38,736 bases of DNA, from the NCBI GenBank assembly GCA_900542445.1, contig UQNN01000021.1:1-38736 (forward strand). The letters are read 5' to 3'. The stretch is from an uncultured Eubacteriales bacterium. GTDB lineage: Bacteria; Bacillota; Clostridia; Christensenellales; Aristaeellaceae. Below, piece by piece: positions 8,195 to 15,752 of the stretch. A program made the position numbers and the translations under genes. The notes under the pieces are model-generated. The model made no database searches. It was given only the letters and a program-made list of their open reading frames with translations, and was not told the DNA's origin. Each line of letters starts with the position of its first letter. The stretch's first letter is position 1.

Positions 8195-9163
8195 TTATTT
8201 GATCCGATGGCAGGCGACAAAGTGATCCGGCGCGACCTCGCGCAGTTCCGGGCGCTCCTGCGCGCATTGCTCGGTCGCATACGGACAGCGCGCGCGGAAA
8301 CGGCAGCCGCTCGGCGGGTCGATCGGAGTCGGCACGTCGCCGGAAAGGTGGATGCGCTGGCTGGCGGCGGCCATGTCCGGATCGGGAATCGGCACGGCGC
8401 TCATCAACGCCTGCGTGTACGGGTGCAACATGTTGGAATACAGCTCCTGCACCGGCGCGCGCTCGACCATGCAGCCCAGATACATCACGCCCACGTTGTG
8501 GGAGATGTGACGCACCATGGAAAGGTCGTGCGAAACGAACAGATATGAAAGCCCCAGCTTCTCCTGAAGCGATTCCAGCGTGTTGATGACCTGCGCCTGA
8601 ATGGAAACGTCCAGCGCGGAAATCGGTTCGTCGCAGACGATGAATTCCGGGTTGCAGGCAAGGGCGCGGGCGATGCCGACGCGTTGGCGCTGACCGCCGG
8701 AAAACTCGTGCGGATAGCGCTGGAGATGATCCGGCTTGAGGCCGACCAAATCCACCAGCTCGCGCACGCGCTCGTTCTGGTATTCTCTGCTCGCGCCCGC
8801 ATAACGAAGCGGCTCGGCGATGATGGAGGCCACCGTCATGCGCGGATTCAGCGACGCATACGGGTCCTGGAAGATCATCTGCATGCGGCGGCGGTAGGGG
8901 GCAAGCGGTTTTTCGCTGAGATGGGCAATATCCTGCCCGTCGAAGAAAATCTGTCCGTCCGTCGGCTCATACAGGCGCACGAGACAGCGGCCAATCGTCG
9001 TCTTGCCGCAGCCGCTTTCGCCGACAAGGCCGAAGGTTTCGCCCTTCGCGATGGAAAAGCTCACGTCGTCCACGGCCTTGAGCAGTTTTTTGGGCTTGCC
9101 GCCGAGTGTGCGGCCAACGGGGAAATACATTTTAAGCCCGCGGGCTTCTACAATCGTGCTCAT
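8195..9163 (-). CDS. oppF: Oligopeptide ABC transporter ATP-binding protein, OppF type
   Basis: This 322-residue ATPase belongs to the peptide/nickel importer family. Walker A is GESGCGKT (about 48-55), the signature is FSGGQRQRVGIARA, Walker B is FIVCDEP and the H-loop is VSHD. The C-terminal oligopeptide/dipeptide motif (PTPIDPPSGCRFRARCPYA) has the Cys-rich tail found in OppD/OppF/DppD/DppF, which in some members holds an iron-sulfur cluster. The start at 9163 overlaps the oppD stop (ATGA) and follows GGGAGG; an in-frame ATG at 9181 is less well placed. It is the last gene of oppBCDF. Confidence 0.92.
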   Translation of the reverse strand: MSTIVEARGLKMYFPVGRTLGGKPKKLLKAVDDVSFSIAKGETFGLVGESGCGKTTIGRCLVRLYEPTDGQIFFDGQDIAHLSEKPLAPYRRRMQMIFQDPYASLNPRMTVASIIAEPLRYAGASREYQNERVRELVDLVGLKPDHLQRYPHEFSGGQRQRVGIARALACNPEFIVCDEPISALDVSIQAQVINTLESLQEKLGLSYLFVSHDLSMVRHISHNVGVMYLGCMVERAPVQELYSNMLHPYTQALMSAVPIPDPDMAAASQRIHLSGDVPTPIDPPSGCRFRARCPYATEQCAQERPELREVAPDHFVACHRIK

Positions 9164-10161
9164 TCGCGGTTTCCCTCCCAAACGACGCGCGGCGCGCCTT
9201 CATCCAGCAGCCGACAGCGCGCGCAATGCGTGTCCGACAGTTGGGTCATCTCCGGCAAAGTGCTGTTGCAGATATTCATGGCATATGGACAGCGCGCCAC
9301 GAACGGGCAGCCCGGCGGCGGCGCGATCAGGTCGGGCGGCGAGCCCGGAATCGGGATCAGCTTGCGCTTTTCGCCGGATTTCTGCGGGATGGAACGCAGA
9401 AGACCCCACGTATACGGATGTTTCGGCTCGTAGAAGATCTCACGAACCGTGCCTTCTTCGACGACAACGCCGCCGTACATCACCAGCACGCGCGAACACA
9501 TGCCCGCGATAACGCCGAGGTCGTGGGTGATCATGATGACGGCGGTGCCAAGCTTCTTTTGCAGGCTTTGCAGCAGGTCGAGAATCTGCGCCTGAATGGT
9601 CACGTCCAGCGCGGTGGTCGGTTCGTCGGCGATAATCAGCCGCGGGTTGCACATGATGGCCATGGCGATCATGATGCGCTGGCGCATGCCGCCGGAAAGC
9701 TCGTGCGGATACTGCTTCATGCGGCTCTCCGGGTCCGGAATTTCAACCAGACGCAGCTTTTCAAGCACGATTTCGCGCGCTTCCGCTTTGGAAATGCCCT
9801 TGTGGATGCGCAGCGGCTCGATCAACTGATCGCCGACGGTGAAAAGCGGGTTGAGCGAGGTCATCGGGTCCTGAAAGATCATGCCGATTTGATCGCCGCT
9901 GATTTTGCGGAACATTTTGGGCGTGAGCGTGGTCAGATCCGTGCCGTCAAAGACCATTTTATCCGCCGAGATTTTGGCGTAGTCGGGCAGAAGGTGCAGC
10001 ACGGAGAGCATCGAGACGCTCTTGCCGCAGCCGCTTTCGCCGACGATGCCGACGGTTTCGCCTTCATCCACGTGCAGGTTTACGCCGCGAACGGCCTGCA
10101 CCTTACCGACGTGGATATCGAACGTCGTCCGCAGGTTTTCAATATCAAGGAGTCGTTGCAT
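9160..10161 (-). CDS. oppD: Oligopeptide ABC transporter ATP-binding protein, OppD type
   Basis: This is a 333-residue ATPase. Walker A is GESGCGKS (41-48), the signature is LSGGMRQRIMIAMA, Walker B is LIIADEPTTALDVT and the H-loop is ITHD. The C-terminal oligopeptide-binding region contains PPGCPFVARCPYAMNIC, with the Cys pattern of the family. AGGAGG precedes the ATG. It is separated from oppC by 177 bases holding a multi-hairpin element (10201-10339), and coupled to oppF by a four-base overlap. Confidence 0.92.
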   Translation of the reverse strand: MQRLLDIENLRTTFDIHVGKVQAVRGVNLHVDEGETVGIVGESGCGKSVSMLSVLHLLPDYAKISADKMVFDGTDLTTLTPKMFRKISGDQIGMIFQDPMTSLNPLFTVGDQLIEPLRIHKGISKAEAREIVLEKLRLVEIPDPESRMKQYPHELSGGMRQRIMIAMAIMCNPRLIIADEPTTALDVTIQAQILDLLQSLQKKLGTAVIMITHDLGVIAGMCSRVLVMYGGVVVEEGTVREIFYEPKHPYTWGLLRSIPQKSGEKRKLIPIPGSPPDLIAPPPGCPFVARCPYAMNICNSTLPEMTQLSDTHCARCRLLDEGAPRVVWEGNRE

Positions 10162-10200
10162 GGTAGCCTCCTGTGTCGTTATGGGATTACGTTGGGAGTT

Positions 10201-10339
10201 ACGTTGGGCTGCCGCCCAAACCTGCTTGAGGGATGAAATCCCTCAAACTCCCTGCTACGCTTCGCGGCATGCCGCGAAGCAGGGAGGAAGGTGTCGGGAA
10301 CTCAGTTCCTGACCGGGGTTTGGGGCAGAGCCCCAACGT
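10201..10339. repeat. Composite palindromic element with short terminal inverted repeats inside the opp operon
   Basis: The element starts ACGTTGGG (10201-10208) and ends CCCAACGT (10332-10339), an 8-bp terminal inverted repeat. A partial direct copy (TTACGTTGGG) lies just outside the left end. Inside are five hairpins: 10204-10219; 10226-10246 (9 bp perfect); 10248-10286 (6+10 bp with a 5-base bulge); 10293-10313; and 10320-10336. The right end reaches the stop codon of oppC. The core is shared with 24851-24895. Confidence 0.75.
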
Positions 10340-11250
10340 CACTTCTTCAGCTTCGGGTCGAGCGCGTCGCGCAGGCCGTCGCCGATGAAGTTCAGGGAGA
10401 ACATCGTCAGGCTGATGGCCGCGATGGGGAAGAACATCTGATACGGGGCGCTGGTCAGCGTGCCGATGGCGTCGTTGGCCAGAGAACCCCAGGAAGCCAT
10501 CGGCTTCTGAATGCCGATGCCGAGGAAGGAGAGGAACGCTTCCGAGAAGATCGCGCCCGGAATCAGGAACATCACCGAAACGATGATCGGCCCCATTGCG
10601 TTGGGCAGCAGATGGCGCAGCAGAATCTGAAAGTCGCTCGCGCCTGCCAGCTTCGCGGCGAGGGCGTATTCCTGATGTTTGAGACTGACAACCTGCGAAC
10701 GCGTGATGCGCGCCGTGCCAACCCAGGAAGAGAGACAGAGCGCAATCAGGATGGAGCGCACGTTCGAGCCCATCAGCATCATCAGCAGAATGGTGTACAG
10801 CAGTGACGGCAGGGCGATGATGATATCGACAATGCGCATCATGACGTTGTCCACCTTGCCGCCGAAGTAGCCCGCAATGCCGCCGTAGAGCACGCCGATC
10901 ACCATATTGACCAGCGCGGCCACCACACCGATGGACAGGCTGATCCGCGCGCCGTAGAGCACGCGGACATACAGGTCGCGGCCCAGCGCGTCCGTGCCGA
11001 ACCAGTGCGCCTTGGACGGCCACTGGGCGATGGAGAAGAAGTCCGCCTCGTCGTAGTCGTATGGGCACAGCATCGGCCCAAAGATGGCGAACAGCGACAC
11101 GATGAGGATCATCACCAGACCGAACATGGCCAGCTTGTCCTTGCGGAAGCGCCGCCACGCGTCCTTCCAATAGGAAACGGAGGGGCGGGAAATCTGGTCG
11201 GCGGAGATGCTGGCTTTGTCCAGCAATTCGTAACGGGTATCTTTTTCCAT
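10339..11250 (-). CDS. oppC: Oligopeptide ABC transporter permease, OppC type
   Basis: This 303-residue permease has an OppC N-terminal segment (SYWKDAWRRFRKDKLAMFG, then the first membrane span). A periplasmic stretch and a five-span permease core follow, with the coupling loop EYALAAKLAGASDFQILLRHLLPN. GGGAGG precedes the ATG. It lies 13 bases after oppB. Its stop codon overlaps the end of the palindromic element at 10201-10339, so an insertion there may have altered the original C-terminus slightly. Confidence 0.92.
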   Translation of the reverse strand: MEKDTRYELLDKASISADQISRPSVSYWKDAWRRFRKDKLAMFGLVMILIVSLFAIFGPMLCPYDYDEADFFSIAQWPSKAHWFGTDALGRDLYVRVLYGARISLSIGVVAALVNMVIGVLYGGIAGYFGGKVDNVMMRIVDIIIALPSLLYTILLMMLMGSNVRSILIALCLSSWVGTARITRSQVVSLKHQEYALAAKLAGASDFQILLRHLLPNAMGPIIVSVMFLIPGAIFSEAFLSFLGIGIQKPMASWGSLANDAIGTLTSAPYQMFFPIAAISLTMFSLNFIGDGLRDALDPKLKK

Positions 11251-11263
11251 AATATCCTCCCGG

Positions 11264-12187
11264 TCACTCGTCGAGCTTCACGCGCGGGTCGATGACGCCG
11301 TAAACCACGTCCACAATCAGATTGCAGGCCACGACGAACACGCCGAGGAAGATGGTGACGCCCATGATGATGTTGTAGTCGCGCGCGGTGATGGAATCCA
11401 CGAAGTATTTGCCCAGACCCGGAATCGCGAACAGACGCTCGACGATGAACGAGCCGGTCAGCAGGTTGGCGATCAACGTGCCCAGATAGGTCACAACCGG
11501 CAGAATCGCGTTGCGCAGGCCGTGCTTGAGAATGACCATGCGCTCGGCCACGCCCTTGGCGCGTGCGGTGCGGATATAATCCTGCTGCATGACTTCCAGC
11601 ATGGAGGAGCGGGTCATGCGCGCGATGTACGCAATCGGCGAAAAGGAGAGGCAGGTTACGGGCAGAATGTAATGCTTCCACGTCGTCAGGCCGTAGGTGG
11701 GCAGCCACTTGAGCACGCCCGCAAACAGATACAGCAGCAGAACGGAAATGACGAACAGCGGCACGCACACGCCGATGGTCGCAATCACCATCGATATGCC
11801 GTCAAACAGACTGCCGCGCTTGACCGCCGAGGTCACACCCAGCAGCACGCCGATCACGAGGGAAAGCAGAACCGCCAGAATGCCGATGCGCGCGGAAATT
11901 GGGAAGCCGCGCTCGATCAGGTCGTTGACCTGCACGCTGGAGTTCTTATAGGAAATGCCGAAGTCGCCGTGCAGAATCTGGTTCAGATAGGTGAAATACT
12001 GCTTGTAGAGCGGCTGATCCAGACCGTATTTCTCGTTGAGGCGCTGCATCACGGCTTCCGGAACGCCCTGTTCGCCTTTGGAGAACGGGCTGCCGGGGAT
12101 GGCGTGCATCAGAAAGAAACAGGCGGTGATGAGGATGACGATGGTGATGACACCGGATAAAATGCGTTTGGCGATATACTTGCCCAC
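11264..12187 (-). CDS. oppB: Oligopeptide ABC transporter permease, OppB type
   Basis: This 307-residue permease begins VGKYIAKRI and has a long N-terminal membrane span (LSGVITIVILITACFFLMHAI). The periplasmic loop contains PGSPFSKGEQGVPEAV. The five-span core carries DYIRTARAKGVAERMVILKHGLRN as the ATPase-coupling loop. The GTG start at 12187 follows AAGGGGG by about seven bases. A longer reading would need a TTG at 12223 with no ribosome site. It is the first gene of oppBCDF. Confidence 0.92.
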   Translation of the reverse strand: MGKYIAKRILSGVITIVILITACFFLMHAIPGSPFSKGEQGVPEAVMQRLNEKYGLDQPLYKQYFTYLNQILHGDFGISYKNSSVQVNDLIERGFPISARIGILAVLLSLVIGVLLGVTSAVKRGSLFDGISMVIATIGVCVPLFVISVLLLYLFAGVLKWLPTYGLTTWKHYILPVTCLSFSPIAYIARMTRSSMLEVMQQDYIRTARAKGVAERMVILKHGLRNAILPVVTYLGTLIANLLTGSFIVERLFAIPGLGKYFVDSITARDYNIIMGVTIFLGVFVVACNLIVDVVYGVIDPRVKLDE

Positions 12188-12285
12188 GAGGCGTCCCCCT
12201 TTGAAAAAAATATGAAGGCACAAGCCGGTTTTGAGCGCCTATAAAAAACGTTTGAAATCATTCGCATCCAAAACCATATACGATT

Positions 12286-12314
12286 ATTATAAGGCGAAAC
12301 CGTCAGAATTTCAA
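12286..12314 (-). promoter_or_regulatory. Sigma-A promoter of oppBCDF
   Basis: Minus strand TTGAAA (12314-12309), 17-base spacer, perfect TATAAT (12291-12286). The leader to the GTG at 12187 is about 90 bases. The 305-base oppB-oppA gap holds this promoter, the oppA promoter and AT-rich DNA with no other feature seen. Confidence 0.85.
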
Positions 12315-12394
12315 TAAGATTTTCATTGATTCTGAAGAATTTGAAGGATTTACAATCTGAAAATTCAAAAAATGAGCAATTTACCGCTGATATA

Positions 12395-12423
12395 TTGACA
12401 AAAACGGAAGCTTTTGATATGCT
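12395..12423 (+). promoter_or_regulatory. Sigma-A promoter of oppA
   Basis: Perfect TTGACA (12395-12400), 17-base spacer, TATGCT (12418-12423). Predicted start is near 12430 and the leader about 63 bases. A separate strong promoter suits the usual need for binding protein in excess over permease. Confidence 0.88.
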
Positions 12424-12492
12424 TAACACATATTCGGCAAAGCTTGCCGCGCGCAGGCAGCCGAAATCAATTCAAAATGGGAGGAATTCAAC

Positions 12493-14100
12493 ATGAAGAA
12501 ACTGCTTGCGATGCTTCTTGCCGCGTTGATGCTGGTCTGCGTCGGCACTGCCGCCCTGGCAGACGCATCCATCACGTTCCAGATGGGCGGCGAGCCGGAA
12601 TGCATGGATCCGACGATCAACGACTATTCCTCTGGCTCCTATGCGCTGCAAAGCCTGTTCCGCGGCCTATATAAATATGATGCGGACGGCGCGCTCGTGC
12701 CCGCGATGGCCGAGAGCTACGAGGTTTCCGAGGACGGCTGCACCTACACCTTCAAATTGAAGGAAGGGCTCAAGTGGAGCGATGGCAGCCCGCTGACCGC
12801 GCACGACTTTGAATACAGCTGGAAGCGTGTGCTCAATCCGGAAGTCGGCAGCGAAACGGCCTACACCCTCTACGGCGTGATCAAGGACGGCTATGAGTGC
12901 TTTGTGAATAAGACCGTCTCCGTGGACGACCTGCCCATCCGCGCGCTGGACGATACCACCTTCCAGGTGGAGCTGAAAGCCCCGGCCAGCTATTTCCTCA
13001 CCCTGACCGCCTCCACCGCGTTCATGCCGGTGAGCCAGGCGAACGTGGAGAAGTATGGCGAAGACTGGGCGAACAGCCCGGAAACCTATGTCTGCAACGG
13101 CCCGTTCATGCTGGCGGACATGAAGAAGGACGAGAGCTACACCCTCGTCAAGAACCCGAACTATTACAATGCCGACGAAGTGCAGATCGACACCGTCAAC
13201 TATGTGTTCCTCAACGCGCCGGAGACGGTGAAGATGGCGTTTGACAACGGTGAGCTGGATATCGCCACCTCCGTCAACAGCGACGCGCTCAAGGCTTACA
13301 CCGGCACGGATAAGCTGATGAGCTCTGATCGTATCGGCTATCGCTACTATGAATTCAACTGCTCCAAGGAGCCGTTCAACGATGCCCGCGTGCGCCGTGC
13401 GCTGACGCTGGCGCTCAACCGCAAGATCATCACCGAGGGCATCCTTCAGGATGCGACGCTGCCGCAGCTCTACGGCTGGGTGCCTTACGGTATCAAGGAC
13501 ATTGTCGATCCGACGCAGGATTGGCGCGACGTCGTCGGCAACGCGTTTGAAGAGAACGTTGAAGAGGCGAAGGCGCTGCTGGCCGAAGCTGGCTATCCGA
13601 GCGGCGAGGGCTTCCCGACCTTCTCCATCAAGTATACGCCGAGCACCGAGCTGGAGAACGTCGCCCAGGCGATGGCCGCGATGTGGAAGCAGTACCTCGG
13701 CCTGAACTGCGAAGTGACCGCCGTGGAGAGCGGCGTATACTGGGCGGATGAAACCGGTACGCGTGCGTCCGGCGATTTCGATATCGCTTACATGGGCTAT
13801 ACGCTGGATTATCCGGAGCCCAGCGCCGCGTTCACCGTTCTGGAAAACGCGGAGGGCAAGGCGAAGACCCGCTGGGACTGCCCGGCCTATCTTGAACTGT
13901 GCAACAAGATGCGCAGCGACATCGCGGGTCAGGAGCGCGAGGATCTGTATAAGAATATGGAAGCGCTGCTCGCGCAGGAATGCCCGGTCATGCCGATTTA
14001 CAACTACGTCGCGACGGCGCTGGTTTCCGAGCGTGTGAAGGGCTTCACCCGCAACGCGAACGGCCACCCGAACTTCGAGTATTGCACCATCGCAGAATAA
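12493..14100 (+). CDS. oppA: Oligopeptide-binding protein, OppA/DppA type
   Basis: This 535-residue extracellular peptide-binding protein (SBP family 5) is divergent from oppBCDF. The signal peptide (MKKLLAMLLAALMLVCVGTAALAD) ends in a signal-peptidase-I-type ALA. A Cys in the hydrophobic core (LVC) has Val before it and is a poor lipobox. Family landmarks are AMAESYEVSEDGCTYTFKLKEG split over residues 68-90, the SDGSPLTAHDFEYSWKRVL region, CNGPFML, and FNDARVRRALTLALNR. GGGAGGA precedes the ATG. Length and the EYSWKR pattern favour an oligopeptide over a nickel or heme role. Confidence 0.92.
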   Translation: MKKLLAMLLAALMLVCVGTAALADASITFQMGGEPECMDPTINDYSSGSYALQSLFRGLYKYDADGALVPAMAESYEVSEDGCTYTFKLKEGLKWSDGSPLTAHDFEYSWKRVLNPEVGSETAYTLYGVIKDGYECFVNKTVSVDDLPIRALDDTTFQVELKAPASYFLTLTASTAFMPVSQANVEKYGEDWANSPETYVCNGPFMLADMKKDESYTLVKNPNYYNADEVQIDTVNYVFLNAPETVKMAFDNGELDIATSVNSDALKAYTGTDKLMSSDRIGYRYYEFNCSKEPFNDARVRRALTLALNRKIITEGILQDATLPQLYGWVPYGIKDIVDPTQDWRDVVGNAFEENVEEAKALLAEAGYPSGEGFPTFSIKYTPSTELENVAQAMAAMWKQYLGLNCEVTAVESGVYWADETGTRASGDFDIAYMGYTLDYPEPSAAFTVLENAEGKAKTRWDCPAYLELCNKMRSDIAGQEREDLYKNMEALLAQECPVMPIYNYVATALVSERVKGFTRNANGHPNFEYCTIAE

Positions 14101-14115
14101 TTGCACATCCATTCA

Positions 14116-14141
14116 GGACGCAGGGCATACGCTCTGCGTCC
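14116..14141 (+). terminator. Hairpin after oppA, terminator-like but without a T tract
   Basis: GGACGCAG (14116-14123) pairs with CTGCGTCC (14134-14141), 16 bases after the oppA stop. No T run follows. The IS-borne hairpin at 14165-14213, which ends in TTTCT, may finish the job. Confidence 0.45.
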
Positions 14142-14164
14142 TCAGTCTGTCGACAAAAGTATAC

Positions 14165-14213
14165 AAACACCCCGGAGACATGATAGAATAAGAATCATGA
14201 TTCCGGGGTGTTT
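14165..14213. repeat. Long hairpin at the left end of the IS remnant
   Basis: A 12-bp perfect stem (AAACACCCCGGA at 14165-14176 with 14202-14213) is topped, after a 2x2 mismatch, by CATGAT/ATCATG (14179-14184, 14194-14199). It ends two bases before the transposase ATG. Such stems before transposase genes can block read-through; here it can also terminate oppA transcripts. Confidence 0.75.
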
Positions 14214-14215
14214 CT

Positions 14216-14570
14216 ATGTATAAGAAGCAGAATCGAGATAAGCAGAAAGACATTCGCGTTGTAAGCTTGGAAGATTTAGTTCCGAAAGATCACTTGTTGA
14301 GGAAATAGATAGAACAATAAACTTTGACTTTATTGATGAGGAAGTCAAAGGCTTGTATTCTGAGGCAGAGAGGGGAAAACCGGGGATAGATCCGGTGTCC
14401 CTGTTTTAGATTGTCCTGATTCAACACTTATATGGAATCCGAAGCATGAGGAAAACCCTCAAAGAGATCGAAGTTAATTATGTAGCAAACACAGCATGTG
14501 ACCGACACAATTTCGTATTGGGCTTTGTACTGGGAGCAGGCAATATTCATGATTCTCAGATGCTGTCTGG
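14216..14570 (+). pseudogene. Broken IS1182-family DDE transposase
   Basis: The N-terminus reads MYKKQNRDKQKDIRVVSLED then LVPKDHLLRK, typical of IS1182 transposases. A one-base loss near 14303-14306 then creates a TAG. In the next frame it continues IDRTINFDFIDEEVKGLYSE and GIDPVSLF, followed by TAG at 14407 where the family has Lys (LFKIVLIQ). It continues as HLYGIRSMRKTLKEIEVN, and at about 14479 jumps to YVANTACDRHNFVLGF, a segment normally far downstream near the catalytic core, ending GNIHDSQML. So there is one frameshift, one nonsense codon and one large internal deletion. It is not functional. Confidence 0.85.
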
Positions 14571-14606
14571 GGTATATCAGAATCGAAAGTACCCTTTTTG
14601 TCAACA

Positions 14607-14785
14607 AGCTGAGAGGAACGCTGAGCAGGCGTTCCTCTTTGCGTTAAAGCCGCGGCGGGCAATTCGTTTTGAACATCGGTCAGGTCTTGGAGCAGCAACG
14701 GATTAAACGAGCCGCATTCGCCGATGCAAATCATCTGCATGGCTTTTTCGTGCGAACAGGCTTCATGATAGCAGCGTGCGCTGAT
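14607..14785 (-). pseudogene. Fragment: C-terminal end of an HD-GYP/HD domain protein
   Basis: On the minus strand, in a frame different from the diguanylate cyclase, the translation reads ISARCYHEACSHEKAMQMI then CIGECGSFNPLLLQDLTD. This matches the end of HD-GYP-type domains as I know them (SxRxYxxAxSHExAxxMIxxGxxGxFNPxLL). It has no start, no upstream HD motifs, and runs into the IS remnant. About the last eight codons of the GGDEF gene overlap this segment out of frame, implying a deletion that fused the two. Confidence 0.5.
14613..14640. terminator. Terminator-like hairpin beside the IS remnant
   Basis: GAGGAACGC (14613-14621) pairs perfectly with GCGTTCCTC (14629-14637), followed by TTT on the plus strand. 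On the minus strand it lies downstream of the GGDEF gene but has no T tract there. Confidence 0.5.
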
Positions 14786-15653
14786 CCGTCGTTCCGGCGC
14801 AGACGACGGTGTTTTTGCGCACCTTGGCCTGATACATCAGTTTATCCGCGCGCCGGACGGCGGCTTCCAGCGGTTCCCGGTCATCCTGCGCGACGCCGCC
14901 GATGCTCATGGACAGATGCAGATGCGGGAAGCCCGGAATGACGGCGTTTTGCACGGCGCCGCGCACCCTTTCCAGCACGATTTTCAGATAATCGTCCCGT
15001 ATGCCGTGCAGAATCAGCAGAAACTCGTCGCCGCCGAAACGGATGAGCACGTCGTTGTCGCGGACGCAGGCGCGGATGGCATTCGCGGCGGCTTCCAGCG
15101 CGAGATCGCCCGCATGATGGCCGTAGGTGTCGTTGCAGAACTTGAAATCATCCAGATCCATGATGGCGACGCAGGAGGGGCCGGGCGCCTTGCGCGCCAC
15201 GTCTTCGTAATAGTGCCGATTGTACGCGCCGGTCAGCGCGTCGCGGTAGAGTTTGGTGTTGTAGCCGGAGATTTCGCGCATGATGCGTTCGCCGCTGTCC
15301 GCGTCCAGCGTGTCCTGGCACGGCGTGCGCTGAACCAGTTCCAGCACATAGGATCTGCCTTCGACCTTGTAAGGCAGGACGGTGATGTGCAGCACATCGG
15401 CTCCGCAGACCTCGATTCGACAGGCCTTTTCCCCGGTGGTAAGGGCCTGTTTGGCCGCGCTGTGACGGGAAAAATGCCGTTTATGTCCGCAGGCATAGCA
15501 TTTTCCTTCGGACGAGGCAGTGTAAGCGCCTTCGCGTACATCGTTCACGTCGTCCGCGCTCAGCAGACAGACGTCCGTATAGATCGCTGAGAGTGTTTCC
15601 ATCAGCGTGCGCATTTCATTCATTGTCATCATTGACAAAGACTCCGATTCCAT
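14763..15653 (-). CDS. Diguanylate cyclase (GGDEF) with Cys-rich N-terminal sensor region
   Basis: This 296-residue cytoplasmic protein is predicted to make cyclic di-GMP from two GTP. The GGDEF domain runs from about 135 (RDALTGAYNRHYYED) to 285, with the intact active motif GGDEF at 207-211. An inhibitory I-site RDND is at 198-201, five residues before it. The N-terminal 120 residues look PAS-like and carry CYACGH (Cys52, Cys55) plus other Cys residues, which could bind a metal, heme or iron-sulfur group (inference). AGGAGGG lies about 12 bases before the ATG, and a TATAAT on the minus strand (15686-15681) is a likely -10 box. The last codons derive from an adjacent HD-GYP fragment read out of frame. 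Confidence 0.88.
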   Translation of the reverse strand: MESESLSMMTMNEMRTLMETLSAIYTDVCLLSADDVNDVREGAYTASSEGKCYACGHKRHFSRHSAAKQALTTGEKACRIEVCGADVLHITVLPYKVEGRSYVLELVQRTPCQDTLDADSGERIMREISGYNTKLYRDALTGAYNRHYYEDVARKAPGPSCVAIMDLDDFKFCNDTYGHHAGDLALEAAANAIRACVRDNDVLIRFGGDEFLLILHGIRDDYLKIVLERVRGAVQNAVIPGFPHLHLSMSIGGVAQDDREPLEAAVRRADKLMYQAKVRKNTVVCAGTTDQRTLLS

Positions 15654-15703
15654 GGTAAAAGAAACCCTCCTTATCTTCTAATTATATCTGAAAGTGTAGA
15701 AAA

Positions 15704-15736
15704 AGAAAAGCCCCCCAATCCTGAAAAGGGGGGGCT
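15704..15736 (-). terminator. Intrinsic terminator of the C69 dipeptidase gene
   Basis: On the minus strand AGCCCCCC (15736-15729) pairs with GGGGGGCT (15716-15709), followed by TTTTC and more T. It separates the dipeptidase from the GGDEF gene. Confidence 0.85.
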
Positions 15737-15752
15737 GAGATGAGGAAAACGT

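Larger units (their letters stand above)
14148..14606 (+). mobile_element. Remnant of an IS1182-family insertion sequence
   Basis: The left end TGTCGACAAAA (14148-14158) and the right end, which reads TGTTGACAAAAA on the minus strand (14606-14595), form imperfect terminal inverted repeats. Between them are a long left-end hairpin and a broken transposase of IS1182 type. The total of about 460 bases is far below a full element, so a large internal part is lost. Clear target duplications were not found. Confidence 0.75.

Noticed and set aside
10187..10339. CRISPR-like array, because of several short repeats
   Set aside because: The units are different hairpins without constant repeat length or spacers, and no cas gene is present.
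12188..12223. Longer oppB start at 12223
   Set aside because: It would use TTG with no ribosome site and adds a non-homologous leader; GTG at 12187 has AAGGGGG and a normal OppB N-terminus.
14446..14706. 86-codon open frame at 14446 as a real gene
   Set aside because: Its first part is the internal segment of the broken IS1182 transposase, and the rest runs through the IS end into unrelated sequence.
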